Origin: Hornefia porci | GTDB taxonomy: Bacteria > Bacillota > Clostridia > Peptostreptococcales > Anaerovoracaceae | Direction: 5' to 3' | Assembly: GCF_001940235.1 (NCBI RefSeq) | Contig: NZ_MJIE01000001.1 | Location: forward strand, 1,984,001-2,048,000 | DNA: 64,000 nt | Part shown: positions 26,855 through 36,132 of the stretch, one piece after another | Layout: each line of letters begins with the position of its first letter | Numbering within the stretch: position 1 is the first letter of the stretch | The notes under the pieces: generated by a model | Database searches by the model: none | Told to the model about the DNA's origin: nothing | The model's input: only the letters and a program-made list of their open reading frames with translations | Made by a program: the position numbers and the translations under genes

Positions 26855-27760
26855 TTAATAGCGGCGCTCTTTGGCTTTGCGCACGCGGCGAATGGTTCGG
26901 TCGATTTCCTTTTGCGTCAGATTCTTTACCAGACTGAGCTCAAGCTCCCGGATATTGTCCAGGGGCTTTTTCTGGCAGTGCTCGATAAGGAGCTGCTGGA
27001 TTGCTGTGACCTCGTCTTCGCTCTCCGCGCCGGCCTCCAGAATATCCTCCCGGGTCAACTCCAGATCTTCAGCGTCCAAAGGAACTCCCTGATTAATCCA
27101 GCTGAGGACATGATCTTTGCTCTTCAGCGGCTTCAGCTCCCGCATTTTGGTGATTTTCAGGATGGCCCAGGCGTAGTCGTTCATATCGAAATAGAAGTCT
27201 TTCCCGAATTTGCCGACGAAGGCCTTCAGCTTTTTCGGAGTGTTCAGGCGGATGAATTCCATGTAGAAATAAATCAGATTGCAGATCCAGTTGATGGCGT
27301 CTTGATCGAAGTTGGCGTCATAAAGGGTCTCTTCAGTTGCCAGCGGGTCGAAGGAGAACATCAGCACCGCGAGCTTGAAGGGCAGGTCGTCCCTGCGGTA
27401 CTCCAGCTGATTGAAGTTGTCGATGATGGAGTAGAAGGTTTTTTTGTCCATCAGCTTCCGTATCGGGAAACAGCGCGGCATGCAGAAGCGCATGAACCCG
27501 ACCTTCTGGAAAGCCTGCAGTGCTGCCGAGGGACTCTCGTCCTCCAGCACGCGAAGCACCTGATCCATACGGTCCTCAGCACTGATTTCCGGCCAGCGCT
27601 CCTCCTGGGTGAGCCAGTATTCAAAGTTGGATTTCTTCACGTCTCCTCTGAGAATGATGTCGGATACCAGAACATACATCATTTCCGCCGGTTCCAGTGT
27701 TTTGAAAAATTCGGTGTCCTGCAGGGCCCGGCTGATTTTCTTCTCTGACAGTTTCTCCAT
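26855..27760 (-). CDS. tRNA nucleotidyltransferase-like protein lacking the catalytic head
   Basis: A 301-residue mostly helical protein. Its C-terminal two thirds look like the body and tail of bacterial CCA-adding enzymes and related RNA-binding helices (ILRGDVKKSNFEYW; WINQGVPLDAEDL; LLIEHCQKKPLDNIREL). The N-terminal nucleotidyltransferase domain with its GG and DxD motifs is absent. The assignment is by resemblance only. I place the start at 27760, ten bases after AGGAG, because the upstream extension to 27889 lies in a dispersed repeat. The function is unknown. Confidence 0.55.
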   Translation of the reverse strand: MEKLSEKKISRALQDTEFFKTLEPAEMMYVLVSDIILRGDVKKSNFEYWLTQEERWPEISAEDRMDQVLRVLEDESPSAALQAFQKVGFMRFCMPRCFPIRKLMDKKTFYSIIDNFNQLEYRRDDLPFKLAVLMFSFDPLATEETLYDANFDQDAINWICNLIYFYMEFIRLNTPKKLKAFVGKFGKDFYFDMNDYAWAILKITKMRELKPLKSKDHVLSWINQGVPLDAEDLELTREDILEAGAESEDEVTAIQQLLIEHCQKKPLDNIRELELSLVKNLTQKEIDRTIRRVRKAKERRY

Positions 27761-27785
27761 GATTGCTGCACTCCTGTTCTGTAAT

Positions 27786-27896
27786 TTCATGTCTGCCGGC
27801 GCACTCTTCCATTGGATGGTGCGCCGCGGCGCTGCTGACAAACTGTCGCCAGCAGCGCCTATTAAGTCCGACGGGGACTTAATGAGCATACACTAA
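27786..27896 (-). repeat. MITE-like dispersed repeat, copy A
   Basis: Read on the minus strand, this 111-bp segment matches 57441-57548 over its whole length with scattered changes and one small gap. Its ends (TTAGTGTATGC and GCAGACATGAA) are decayed inverted repeats. It abuts the start of the preceding gene, possibly supplying its leader. Confidence 0.8.
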
Positions 27897-27941
27897 TTAT
27901 ACCGACGAAACGGGAAAACCGCAAGAGCGATTGAAATGATA

Positions 27942-27976
27942 CAAAAAAACCGCCCCGTGGGTAGTCGAGGCGGTTC
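27942..27976 (-). terminator. Rho-independent terminator
   Basis: On the minus strand AACCGCC pairs with GGCGGTT around a 14-base loop and is followed by a run of T. It ends the transcript of the small gene at 28053-28277. Confidence 0.88.
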
Positions 27977-28052
27977 GTGATCCGTTAAAAATATTGAGGA
28001 TTTATTGGATCATTTATTATGGGCTTATTTTGAGTTTATTTGCTTAGTTTAA

Positions 28053-28277
28053 TCAGTTGTTGAAGGACCACCGGAAGCTGTAGTCGGACGTTGCGTCGTT
28101 CATCTTCGCCAGCTCGGCCTTCACGAAAGCTCTGATTTCATCTTTTCCGCAGACTTTTCCGATTCTGCTCTCCATCGTGTTTTCAATTACGGCTTCCATG
28201 ATTTCCGGATCGGAAACGTAGAGCATCTCGTTCGCCGCGTCTGCAAAAGCTTTTCTCATGATTTTTTCGTTCTTCAT
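28053..28277 (-). CDS. Small hypothetical protein behind a sigma-54-like promoter
   Basis: A 74-residue soluble, mixed-charge protein with no recognised domain. GGAGG lies eight bases before the ATG at 28277, and a clean terminator follows, so it is a single-gene transcript. A GG-N10-GC sigma-54-type promoter lies about 75 bases upstream. These flanking signals are the main support for it being a real gene. Confidence 0.6.
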   Translation of the reverse strand: MKNEKIMRKAFADAANEMLYVSDPEIMEAVIENTMESRIGKVCGKDEIRAFVKAELAKMNDATSDYSFRWSFNN

Positions 28278-28349
28278 CTTGAATACCTCCATTCACAAAA
28301 CACTGAGTTCCTTTATCTGTTTTTTTTATCCTTTATTCACCTCTAGTAC

Positions 28350-28368
28350 AAAGCATATCCCGTGCCAA
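28350..28368 (-). promoter_or_regulatory. Sigma-54-like (-24/-12) promoter
   Basis: On the minus strand the sequence TTGGCACGGGATATGCTT has TGGCAC, then GG and GC separated by ten bases, as in the -24/-12 consensus, with one mismatch in the TTGC element. AT-rich palindromic sequence (TTGAAATTTCAA) lies 50-60 bases further upstream, where an enhancer-binding protein could sit. Confidence 0.45.
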
Positions 28369-28721
28369 GTTTGCAAAAGAAATCCGGCAATAAAATGATA
28401 TTTCATCGAGTGGTGTTGAAATTTCAATGATAATTGCTGAAAAATGCTTTGTAAAAAATTTTGATGCCTGTCAGCAATCCCGGGAAAATCCCTGAAAATG
28501 CGGGAAATCCGGATTTCAACTGGCGTAAAAGGGACGAAATGGCGGCATTCTGATTCAACATTGACTCAGAACAAAAAAGATATTGAACCAATTATGGGTC
28601 GACGACATAACTGGCGCGTGGCTTACGCCTTAGCCCGTGCTGTGACTCGTGTCTCCGGCACCGATTATGAACCGGCGGGCCGGAACAGGCGAACGAAGCA
28701 CGCCCCGGGAAGTCTTTGTCA

Positions 28722-28760
28722 CAAAGAAAAAAGAACCTCTCTGCGAGGAGAAGTTCTTTA
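28722..28760 (-). terminator. Terminator after tRNA-Thr
   Basis: AAGAACTTCTC and GAGAGGTTCTT form a stem with one mismatch, followed by TTTTTTCTTT on the minus strand. It lies directly after the tRNA 3' end. Confidence 0.85.
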
Positions 28761-28836
28761 TGGAGCTCCCGGGCGGGCTCGAACCGCCGACCTGCGCGTT
28801 ACGAATGCGCTGCTCTGCCAACTGAGCCACGGAAGC
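28761..28836 (-). tRNA. tRNA-Thr (anticodon CGT)
   Basis: A 76-base cloverleaf on the minus strand with CCA encoded. The acceptor GCTTCCG pairs with CGGGAGC, the D arm is GCTC/GAGC, the anticodon loop is TTCGTAA and the T arm contains GGTTCGAGCC. The anticodon CGT reads ACG threonine codons. Confidence 0.93.
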
Positions 28837-29016
28837 GTGTCAGCTGCCGGCAACAGTGCCGGATATATCGACCCGAAAACGGGTCGCGCGCTTAAACTAC
28901 GTGTTAACGAGGGGCACGACTGCCCTCACACATCATAAAGTGTAACACGAGTGGCCGCTGATTGCAAGGGATTTTTTGGCGGAACGGCAGGTCTGTACAG
29001 CAGGGGTCCTCTGTAC

Positions 29017-29055
29017 AGCAAAAGCCGGTCTTTTTGCGAAGGCCGGCTTTCGGTG
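29017..29055 (-). terminator. Probable terminator of the pyr operon
   Basis: AAAGCCGG and CCGGCTTT form a stem ahead of a weak T-tail on the minus strand, 16 bases after pyrI. The adjacent 11-mer TCTGTACAGCA occurs twice (28992, 29010). Confidence 0.6.
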
Positions 29056-29065
29056 AAACGGACGT

Positions 29066-29485
29066 CTATTCGGTGTATTCCGCGTCGCAGTAGATGCAGC
29101 GGTATACTTTTTTGTCCCGATCGACGAGACGGAATTTGTGGGGAATCTCCTGCTCGATTGATGTGATGCAGCGGGGATTCTTGCATTTGATGACATTGGT
29201 CAGCGTCTCGGGCAGGTCCAGGTGGACCTTTTTCTCCAGGCGGCCGTTCTCGACGATGTTGACGGTGATGTTGCTGTCGATATATCCCAGAATGTCAAAA
29301 TCCAGGTTCAGGTCGCCGTCTACCTTGATGATATCCTTTTTTCCGTATTTCGCGCTGTCCGCGTTCTGGATGATGGCAACGCAGCATTTCAGCTTGTCGA
29401 GCCGCATGAGCTCATAGATCTGCATGCTTTTTCCTGCCTTGATGTGATCCAGTACGACGCCGGTGTTTACTCCATCGATATTCAT
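29066..29485 (-). CDS. pyrI: Aspartate carbamoyltransferase regulatory chain
   Basis: A 139-residue regulatory subunit. The N-terminal allosteric nucleotide domain (GVVLDHIKAGKSMQIYELM) is followed by the zinc domain with CKNPRC and CIYC that joins it to the catalytic chain. It lets CTP and ATP tune PyrB. It is the last gene of the pyr operon, 27 bases after pyrB. It is shorter than the E. coli protein (about 153) but complete. Confidence 0.95.
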   Translation of the reverse strand: MNIDGVNTGVVLDHIKAGKSMQIYELMRLDKLKCCVAIIQNADSAKYGKKDIIKVDGDLNLDFDILGYIDSNITVNIVENGRLEKKVHLDLPETLTNVIKCKNPRCITSIEQEIPHKFRLVDRDKKVYRCIYCDAEYTE

Positions 29486-29512
29486 TAATGTACCTCGCTT
29501 TCCTGTTTAAAT

Positions 29513-30433
29513 CTATTTGATGCCCAGAAGATAAAGAATCAGTGCCATTCGGATGTATTTGCCGCAGAGCGCCTGGTAGAAATAGCAGGCCCGGGGATCA
29601 TTGTCCACCTCTACGGAAATTTCATTGACACGGGGCAGCGGATGCATGATGATCAGATCCTTCTTGGCAGGCTCCAGAAGCTCCAGATTCAGAATGAAGC
29701 TGTCCTTCAGCCTGACGTAGTCTTCTTCGTTGAAGAAACGCTCCTTCTGGACGCGGGTCATGTACAGAATATCCAGCTCCGGCATGGCGTCCTCCAGCTT
29801 GCGGTATTCCACCCACTCGGCGCCGGCCCGGTCCATGTTTTCCTTCACGTAGTCGGGAAGCTGCAGTTCTTCAGGTGAAATCAGGGCGAATTTCACATTT
29901 TCATAGCGCATCAGAGCCTCAATCAGAGAGTGGACCGTGCGGCCGAATTTCAGGTCGCCGCAGAGGCCGATGGTGAAATTCCCGAGGCCGCCCTTTTTCC
30001 GGCTGATGGTCAGGAGGTCGGTCAGGGTCTGAGTCGGGTGGAAATGTCCGCCGTCGCCCGCGTTGATAATCGGAACAGTTGTTTTTGTCGCGGCAATGAC
30101 CGGAGCGCCCTCCTTGGGGTGCCGCATGGCGATGATGTCCGCATAGCAGCCTGCCATGATGACTGTATCGCTGACACTTTCTCCCTTCTTGGTGGAACTG
30201 GTGCTGGCGTCGTCGAAGCCCAGTACGTTTCCGCCCAGCTCCATCATGGCCGCGGTGAAGCTCAGACGCGTTCTGGTGCTCGGCTCAAAGAACAGTGTGG
30301 CCAGTTTTTTGTGGGCGCAGATATCCTGGTATTTCTCCGGCTGTGCGATGATATCATCGGCGACCTCGATCAGGTGATCGATCTCCTCCACCGAAAAGTC
30401 CGTGATGTTAATCAGGTTGCGAATTTCGCTCAT
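29513..30433 (-). CDS. pyrB: Aspartate carbamoyltransferase catalytic chain
   Basis: A 306-residue enzyme that joins carbamoyl phosphate and aspartate. The carbamoyl-phosphate motif [12 protein letters not shown] is present, as are [12 protein letters not shown] and [16 protein letters not shown] precedes the start, one base after the pyrE stop. With PyrI next to it, the holoenzyme should be the allosteric dodecamer type. Confidence 0.97.
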   Translation of the reverse strand: MSEIRNLINITDFSVEEIDHLIEVADDIIAQPEKYQDICAHKKLATLFFEPSTRTRLSFTAAMMELGGNVLGFDDASTSSTKKGESVSDTVIMAGCYADIIAMRHPKEGAPVIAATKTTVPIINAGDGGHFHPTQTLTDLLTISRKKGGLGNFTIGLCGDLKFGRTVHSLIEALMRYENVKFALISPEELQLPDYVKENMDRAGAEWVEYRKLEDAMPELDILYMTRVQKERFFNEEDYVRLKDSFILNLELLEPAKKDLIIMHPLPRVNEISVEVDNDPRACYFYQALCGKYIRMALILYLLGIK

Positions 30434-30434
30434 G

Positions 30435-31073
30435 TCAGTCCTCCTTCATCCATCCGCCGTCAGACGGATTTTCTCTGAAACGCAGTATTTTATTTTTGTC
30501 CTCCGGCTTGATATATCCGGCTTCCACAGCCACTTCAACCAGCGTGTCCAGGTCGCAGAGACTATGATTTTCTGTGTTGTGCTCCGCCAGGCGGTCGAGG
30601 CCCTTCTGCATGCCGTAGGTGAAGATGCTGGCAACGCCCAGGACCTCCGCACCGGCTTCTCTGAGGATCTCGACGGTTTCGCAGCAGGAGCCGGCAGTGG
30701 AAATCAGGTCCTCGATGACGACAGTTTTTTCTCCGGGAACGAGCTTTCCTTCAATCTGGTTGGTGCGGCCGTGATCCTTACGGCTGCCCCGGACGTAACC
30801 CATGGGAAGATTCATCAGGTGGCCGACGATTGCTGCGTGGGCGATGCCTGCGGTGCTGGTTCCCATGACCAGCCGGCAGTCAGGGTAGCATTCCTGAATG
30901 ATGCGGACCAGACCCTGCTCGACCTTAATCCGCACGTCCGGCGCGGTCAGCGTCAGCCTGTTGTCACAGTAGATGGGGCTCTGAATGCCGCTGGCCCAGG
31001 TGAAGGGCTCCTCCGGCCGCAGAAAAACAGCTCCGATGGACAGCAGTCCCCGTGCGATTTCTTGCTTACTCAT
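30435..31073 (-). CDS. pyrE: Orotate phosphoribosyltransferase
   Basis: A 212-residue enzyme converting orotate and PRPP to OMP. The PRPP loop [12 protein letters not shown] is clear, with [14 protein letters not shown] upstream. It is at position five of the pyr operon, followed by pyrB with a one-base gap. The 92-base gap before it after pyrF is the largest in the operon and contains a GGAAGGAG site. Confidence 0.95.
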   Translation of the reverse strand: MSKQEIARGLLSIGAVFLRPEEPFTWASGIQSPIYCDNRLTLTAPDVRIKVEQGLVRIIQECYPDCRLVMGTSTAGIAHAAIVGHLMNLPMGYVRGSRKDHGRTNQIEGKLVPGEKTVVIEDLISTAGSCCETVEILREAGAEVLGVASIFTYGMQKGLDRLAEHNTENHSLCDLDTLVEVAVEAGYIKPEDKNKILRFRENPSDGGWMKED

Positions 31074-31165
31074 GTGTACTCCTTCCGTGTATCTGAATTA
31101 ACAAATTGTCAGTCTTTCCTCTCGCGGGTCCGGCGCGCACTTCGCACATCCGTGCGAGCCCGGCG

Positions 31166-31864
31166 TCAGCCGAGGAAATCCGTCAGGCACCGCTCGTAGG
31201 CGGCGACAGGATCCTCCGCTTTGGTGACGGGGCGGCCTACGACGATGTAGTCGCTTCCGATTTCCCTCGCTCTGGCGGGAGTGGTAATTCTGGACTGGTC
31301 GTCTGCGGCGGCTCCGGCGAAACGGATGCCCGGGGTTACGGTCAGAAAGTCTTCACCGCATGCCTCGTGGATCACGCCGGCCTCAAGGGGTGAGCAGACC
31401 ACGCCGTCCAGTCCGGCCTCTCTGGTGTTCCGGGCGTACTGTGTGACCACCTCCGCGATAGGCGCGTGGATCATCAGATCCTGTTCCATCGCGCTCTGGC
31501 TGGTGGAGGTCAGCTGGGTGACGGCGATCAGAATCGGACGGCTGCCGTCCGGACGGGTGAGGCCTCTGCGGGCGGCCTTCATCATTTCAATGGTGCCGGC
31601 CGCGTGGACGTTGGTCATGTCCACATCCAGGCGGGCCAGCGAGGCCATCGCCTTCTCCACCGTGTTCGGGATATCGTGGAGCTTCAGGTCGAGGAAGATT
31701 TTGTGCCCCCGCGCCTTAATCTCCCGCACGATGTCGGGACCTTCAGCGTAAAACAGTTCCATGCCGATTTTAACAAAGGGCTTCCGGCCGGTGAACCGGT
31801 CCAGGAAAGCCAGGGTTTCTGCTTTGCCCGGAAAATCGCAGGCGATGATGACGTCTTTGGCCAT
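31166..31864 (-). CDS. pyrF: Orotidine 5'-phosphate decarboxylase
   Basis: A 232-residue TIM barrel that makes UMP. The catalytic segment [14 protein letters not shown] carries the Asp-Lys-Asp network, and [13 protein letters not shown] near the end binds phosphate. Its ATG overlaps the pyrD stop (TAATG), which implies coupled translation. Confidence 0.96.
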   Translation of the reverse strand: MAKDVIIACDFPGKAETLAFLDRFTGRKPFVKIGMELFYAEGPDIVREIKARGHKIFLDLKLHDIPNTVEKAMASLARLDVDMTNVHAAGTIEMMKAARRGLTRPDGSRPILIAVTQLTSTSQSAMEQDLMIHAPIAEVVTQYARNTREAGLDGVVCSPLEAGVIHEACGEDFLTVTPGIRFAGAAADDQSRITTPARAREIGSDYIVVGRPVTKAEDPVAAYERCLTDFLG

Positions 31865-32775
31865 TATTCAATCACTCCTATTATTTCTTCAAGATTTCTG
31901 ATATTCAGCTTTTCCATCACGGCAGGGAGGGTCTCGATGATGTCGGGGCAGGCGAACGGATCCACCAGGTTCGCGGCGCCCACCTGCACCGCCGTGGCGC
32001 CGGCCATCATCATTTCAATGACATCCTCTGCCGTGGAGACGCCGCCCATCCCGATAATCGGGATCCTGACTGCCCGCGCCGCCTGATACACCATGCGGAC
32101 CGCCACCGGGAAGATAGCCGGTCCGGAATAGCCCCCCATTTTATTGGCCAGCACCGGTCGCCGGCGCTGAATGTCGATACGCATTCCCAGAAGGGTGTTA
32201 ATCAGCGACAGACCGTCCGCGCCGGACGCTTCGCAGGCGCGGGCGATTTCGGCGATGTCGGTGACGTTCGGTGACAGCTTCATGAACACCGGTTTGTCCG
32301 TGACGCGCCGGACCGCCTTTGTAACCTGGGCCGCGGAAGCGGGATCCGTTCCGAAAGCCATTCCGCCGTTATGAACGTTGGGACAGCTGATATTGACCTC
32401 GATGATACCCACCTGCTCCTCCCGGTCCATGGCTCTCGCGCAGGTCACGTAATCCTCGACGGAGAATCCGCTGATGTTGGCGATGACAGGCTTGTGATAG
32501 ATTTTCGCAAGCTCCTTCAGCTCGCGGGTGCAGACCTCCTCCAGCCCGGGGTTCTGCAGTCCTACGGAATTCAGCATTCCCTGCGGGCATTCCGCGATGC
32601 GGGGGAGGGGATTACCGCCCCGTTCCTCCGGCGTCGTGCCCTTGAATGAGATGGAACCCAGGATATCCAGGTCGTAGAGCTCCGCGAATTCCCTGCCGTA
32701 GCCGAAGGTGCCGCTGGCGGGGATGACAGGGTTGTCCAGGGTGAGGCCACAAAGATGAACCTGTGTGTTTACCAT
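31864..32775 (-). CDS. pyrD: Dihydroorotate dehydrogenase B, catalytic subunit
   Basis: A 303-residue FMN enzyme of class 1B, which works with PyrK and NAD. Motifs: [13 protein letters not shown], the Cys-containing loop with [11 protein letters not shown], and [11 protein letters not shown] for FMN phosphate. I place the start at 32775 after GGAGGAG; the frame runs 59 codons further up but only as an overlap with pyrK. It overlaps pyrK by seven bases and pyrF by one. Confidence 0.95.
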   Translation of the reverse strand: MVNTQVHLCGLTLDNPVIPASGTFGYGREFAELYDLDILGSISFKGTTPEERGGNPLPRIAECPQGMLNSVGLQNPGLEEVCTRELKELAKIYHKPVIANISGFSVEDYVTCARAMDREEQVGIIEVNISCPNVHNGGMAFGTDPASAAQVTKAVRRVTDKPVFMKLSPNVTDIAEIARACEASGADGLSLINTLLGMRIDIQRRRPVLANKMGGYSGPAIFPVAVRMVYQAARAVRIPIIGMGGVSTAEDVIEMMMAGATAVQVGAANLVDPFACPDIIETLPAVMEKLNIRNLEEIIGVIE

Positions 32776-33497
32776 ATGATCTCCTCCTTTTGCAGAACCG
32801 GACCGTCTGTGCAGATCCGCTTGTATCCGTATTTCGTTTTGCAGCTGCAGCCCATGCAGGCGCCGAAGCCGCAGGCCATGCGGGCTTCGAAGCTGAACTG
32901 TCCGTCGCCGCAGATGTCGTAAACTGCTTTCAGCATCGGCTCCGGACCGCATGCGTAGACGTAGCCGGTATCGGCGTCCGCGGCGGCATCTGTGACTGTG
33001 CCCCGCAGTCCTTCGCTTCCGTCCATCGTGGTGATGACCGGTTCAATGCCCAGGAAGTTGAAGTCCTTTGTCAGAATCACATCATTCTTTGTGTTGAACC
33101 CGGCGATGACCCGGGGCGTCATGCCCTCCTGCACCATGGCGCGGGCCAGCCCGTAGACCGGCGGAAGTCCGATGCCGCCTCCGATGAGGAGGGGACTGCT
33201 GCCGCCCTTTGTAAGGTCGAAACCGTTACCCAGAGGCATCAGCACGTCCAGCGATGTGCCCGGCTCGACGCGGGAAAGAGCCTCTGTTCCGGCACCCACC
33301 GTCCGGAAGACGATGGTGAGGCTGGCGGCGTCCCAGCTGGCGATGGAAATCGGCCGCCGCAGGTAAAAGCCCGCGAGGCGGATGTTAATGAACTGTCCGG
33401 GGGCGGAAATTTCCGTGCAGTTGCCGGAAAGCTTCATCTTATATATATTTTTCTGGATTTCGTTGACCGATCGGACGGTCAGATATTGCTGCTTCAT
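32769..33497 (-). CDS. pyrK: Dihydroorotate dehydrogenase B, electron-transfer subunit
   Basis: A 242-residue FAD and [2Fe-2S] protein passing electrons from PyrD to NAD. The FAD motif RRPISIAS, an NAD-binding core (LLIGGGIGLPPVYGLA) and the cluster cysteines (CGFGACMGCSC and a later Cys before TDGPV) are all present. It overlaps pyrC by four bases (ATGA). Confidence 0.95.
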   Translation of the reverse strand: MKQQYLTVRSVNEIQKNIYKMKLSGNCTEISAPGQFINIRLAGFYLRRPISIASWDAASLTIVFRTVGAGTEALSRVEPGTSLDVLMPLGNGFDLTKGGSSPLLIGGGIGLPPVYGLARAMVQEGMTPRVIAGFNTKNDVILTKDFNFLGIEPVITTMDGSEGLRGTVTDAAADADTGYVYACGPEPMLKAVYDICGDGQFSFEARMACGFGACMGCSCKTKYGYKRICTDGPVLQKEEIIW

Positions 33498-34768
33498 TGT
33501 TCTACCTCATATACCGGCGTTCCGGCGCGGAAGGTCATCAGAACCTTCCCCTGAACCTCCCAGCCCTCAAACGGCGTGGCTTTTCCTTTGCTCCGGAAGT
33601 CTGCCGGGTTTATCACAAAGGAAGCCTCCGGGTCGATGACAGTCACATCCGCGCGGGCGCCGTCTGTGATGGGACCGCCCGGGAGGGGGAAGCGCTGCCT
33701 CGGCGCGAGAGCCATCAGATCGATTAATTTTTCTGTTGTAATGAGTCCGTCCTGCCGCACGAGCCGGCTGTACAGGACGGGAAAAGCGGTTTCCAGTCCG
33801 ACGACGCCGAAGGCGCTGTCCAGGATTCCCCGGGATTTCTCTTCTGCGCTGTGGGGAGCGTGGTCGGTGGCGATCATGTCAATGGTGCCATCCGCGAGAC
33901 CCTCCCGCAGAGCGTCCCGGTCGTCCGCACTCCGGATCGGCGGATTCATTTTGAACCGTCCGAGATCCTGCAGCTCCTCATCGCAGAGAACCAGATAGTG
34001 AGGACCGGTCTCACAGCTCACGTCCACGCCGCTTTTCTTTGCCTGCCGGATAATTTCCACGGTTTCCTTTGTGGAAATATGGCAGACATGATAAGCGCAG
34101 CCGGTCTTCGCCGCAAGCTCCACGTCCCGTTCCACCTGCCGCCATTCACTCTCCGAAGAAATTCCGCGAACGCCTAGTTTCTTCGCATAGACGCCGTCGT
34201 GGATCGCGCGTCCGCCCAGCAGGCTCTCGTCCTCGCAGTGGGCGACGATCATGCGATGCAGAGACTTCGCCAGCCGCATGGCCTCCTCCATCCGTGCACC
34301 CGACTGCACCCCCCTGCCGTCATCGGTGAAGGCGCAGACGAAGGGAGCCAGTGACTCCATGTCGGACAGACGGCTGCGGCCGTCCTGCTCAGCGGTGATG
34401 GCTCCGTAGGGAACAATGTCGATGAGTGAATCCCTGCGGATCAGGTTCAGCTGGACCTGCAGACCTTCCTTTGTTGAAGGCGCCGGATTCAGATTCGGCA
34501 TGGTGCAGACGCAGGTATAGCCTCCGGCAGCTGCCGCCGCGGAGCCTGTGCGTATGGTCTCTTTATAAGAAAACCCGGGTTCACGGAAATGTACGTGTAC
34601 ATCCGCTAAGCCGGGAATAATGAGCTTGCCTTTACAGTCGATTGTACGGTCTGCGTGACGGAGGCCGGGTTTTTCAAAAACGAATGACCGTCCTTCTGAA
34701 ATGAGAAGGTCCGTCCTCTGAAAACCTCTGTCACAGTATACGTTGCCGTTCGTCAGCAGAATTGCCAT
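33494..34768 (-). CDS. pyrC: Dihydroorotase
   Basis: A 424-residue metal-dependent amidohydrolase of the class I type. Metal ligands appear in DVHVHFREPG, MIVAHCEDE, YHVCHIST and IATDHAPH. It is the first gene of the operon, with a strong promoter just upstream and only about 35 bases of leader. No carAB genes are in the window, so the first pathway step is encoded elsewhere. Confidence 0.96.
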   Translation of the reverse strand: MAILLTNGNVYCDRGFQRTDLLISEGRSFVFEKPGLRHADRTIDCKGKLIIPGLADVHVHFREPGFSYKETIRTGSAAAAAGGYTCVCTMPNLNPAPSTKEGLQVQLNLIRRDSLIDIVPYGAITAEQDGRSRLSDMESLAPFVCAFTDDGRGVQSGARMEEAMRLAKSLHRMIVAHCEDESLLGGRAIHDGVYAKKLGVRGISSESEWRQVERDVELAAKTGCAYHVCHISTKETVEIIRQAKKSGVDVSCETGPHYLVLCDEELQDLGRFKMNPPIRSADDRDALREGLADGTIDMIATDHAPHSAEEKSRGILDSAFGVVGLETAFPVLYSRLVRQDGLITTEKLIDLMALAPRQRFPLPGGPITDGARADVTVIDPEASFVINPADFRSKGKATPFEGWEVQGKVLMTFRAGTPVYEVEQ

Positions 34769-34808
34769 GTCGTGTCCTTTCTGTTCCGAAAAAACTCAAA
34801 CTTTTAAT

Positions 34809-34837
34809 TTTATATCACAAACCCGGGTCACTGTCAA
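34809..34837 (-). promoter_or_regulatory. Promoter of the pyr operon
   Basis: On the minus strand a perfect TTGACA is followed by 17 bases and TATAAA. Transcription should start about 35 bases before pyrC. There is no room for a PyrR-type attenuator in so short a leader. Confidence 0.85.
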
Positions 34838-34864
34838 GCCCTTCTGCAAGAAGAACTGTCAGCT

Positions 34865-35503
34865 TCAGGTGAACAGATTCCGGAGCAGGGGCAGCAGCGG
34901 GTTGTTGGTGTACATGCTGCCGGTCACAAAGGAACTGTCCAGCGTGCCGGACAGCGCAGACGCGATACCCGACGGGAACAACGCCATCAGCGCCAGCAGC
35001 ATCGTCAGCGCCAGAAGAACATAGATGACGCCCATTCCGGTTCCGCAGACGACTCCCGTCAGCCGGTCGAAGAAGCGGCGGATCCCGTCATAGCTTTCCT
35101 GCGGGAAGATTTTGCAGAACAGCCACAGCAGCAGCTTCACCGCGGCGATGATTACAAAAAAGGACAGAATCGCCAGGACAATCTGAGTGATGTCCGAGGC
35201 TCCCGGATTGGAAACCATCTGGGAATTGCTGCTGATATAGCCGTGGAACACATCGTATACCGACTGAACCTGTGTGTGGGGGCTGCCGGCGGAGGCCAGC
35301 TTTTTCTCGAATATGCCGTTCAGAAAGCTCCCCGCTCCGGTGTGTCCGGTCAGGAGCCGGGTGGCGTTATCACAGAGCAGCAGTCCGACGACGATGCAGA
35401 GAAACCACTGAAGCATATTGATGACTGATGCCGCAAAACCCCTGCGACAGTAAAAGACTGCCGACAGAACGACGATAATACCCGCGGCGATATCCATAAT
35501 CAT
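34865..35503 (-). CDS. CvpA-family membrane protein
   Basis: A 212-residue membrane protein with about four hydrophobic segments (IIVVLSAVFYCRRGFAASVIN; FLCIVVGLLLC; IVLAILSFFVIIAAVKLLLWLF; VIYVLLALTMLLALMALF). The Gly-Phe pattern after the first helix is typical of CvpA, which in other bacteria affects colicin V production or envelope stress. The start at 35503 follows GGAGGG; an earlier in-frame Met lacks a site. It stands between the pyr operon and tadA. Confidence 0.75.
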   Translation of the reverse strand: MIMDIAAGIIVVLSAVFYCRRGFAASVINMLQWFLCIVVGLLLCDNATRLLTGHTGAGSFLNGIFEKKLASAGSPHTQVQSVYDVFHGYISSNSQMVSNPGASDITQIVLAILSFFVIIAAVKLLLWLFCKIFPQESYDGIRRFFDRLTGVVCGTGMGVIYVLLALTMLLALMALFPSGIASALSGTLDSSFVTGSMYTNNPLLPLLRNLFT

Positions 35504-35613
35504 AGGGCAGAGCCCTCCTTTTTTGTTTTCTTTACCGTATATGTTACTAAAAAACCATAAAAAAAGCAATGCCGTGTTGCTCCGTAATGCACGGAATTCT
35601 GTACAAAAACATC

Positions 35614-35642
35614 TTGAATACTGTATGGAAGTGTTGTATACT
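35614..35642 (+). promoter_or_regulatory. tadA promoter, nearly leaderless
   Basis: TTGAAT and TATACT are spaced by 17 bases. The start point would fall near 35649, only a few bases before the tadA ATG at 35653, and there is no ribosome binding site between. Confidence 0.6.
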
Positions 35643-35652
35643 TTTTAGATGT

Positions 35653-36132
35653 ATGAGTAAGTACGAATATATGAAAGAAGCTTTGAACGAAGCGGAGAAG
35701 GCGTTCCGGCTGGGGGAGGTTCCCATCGGTGCGGTGATCGTCCGGAACGGCGAGATCATCGCCAGGGGACACAATCTGACAGAGACCCGGAAGGATCCCA
35801 CGGCCCACGCGGAAATGAACGCCATCCGCCAGGCGGCAGAACGGCTGGGAGGCTGGAGACTTCCCGGCTGCACCATGTATGTCACCTGCGAGCCCTGCGC
35901 CATGTGCGCAGGCGCGCTGGTCTGGAGCCGGATGGAGAAGCTCTGTATCGGCACGATGGATCCGAAGGCGGGCGCCTGCGGGTCCGTATTTGACATCGTG
36001 GAGGAACCGCGGCTCAACCACAATATTGAGGTGGAGACGGGCGTTCTGGAAGAGGACTGCTCCCGGATCCTGAAAGAGTTTTTTTCGGATCTCAGAAAAT
36101 CAAGAAAACAGAATCGGAGGACTTTAGTATGA
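35653..36132 (+). CDS. tadA: tRNA-specific adenosine deaminase
   Basis: A 159-residue zinc enzyme that makes inosine at the wobble base of tRNA-Arg(ACG). The active site HAEMNAI (52-58) and zinc motif PCAMC (81-85) are intact. The ATG at 35653 gives the normal length; upstream sequence in this frame is promoter DNA. There is no Shine-Dalgarno site, so it is probably translated from a leaderless or very short-leader mRNA. Its stop overlaps the next start (ATGA-type). Confidence 0.92.
   Translation: MSKYEYMKEALNEAEKAFRLGEVPIGAVIVRNGEIIARGHNLTETRKDPTAHAEMNAIRQAAERLGGWRLPGCTMYVTCEPCAMCAGALVWSRMEKLCIGTMDPKAGACGSVFDIVEEPRLNHNIEVETGVLEEDCSRILKEFFSDLRKSRKQNRRTLV

Noticed and set aside
26846..27748. 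A 300-codon plus-strand frame opposite the CCA-enzyme-like gene
   Set aside because: The minus-strand frame has the ribosome site and a coherent helical composition; the plus frame does not.
28498..28938. A 146-codon ORF containing an apparent GAPGRARTADLR motif
   Set aside because: This motif is a well-known artefact of translating antisense to a tRNA gene, here tRNA-Thr.
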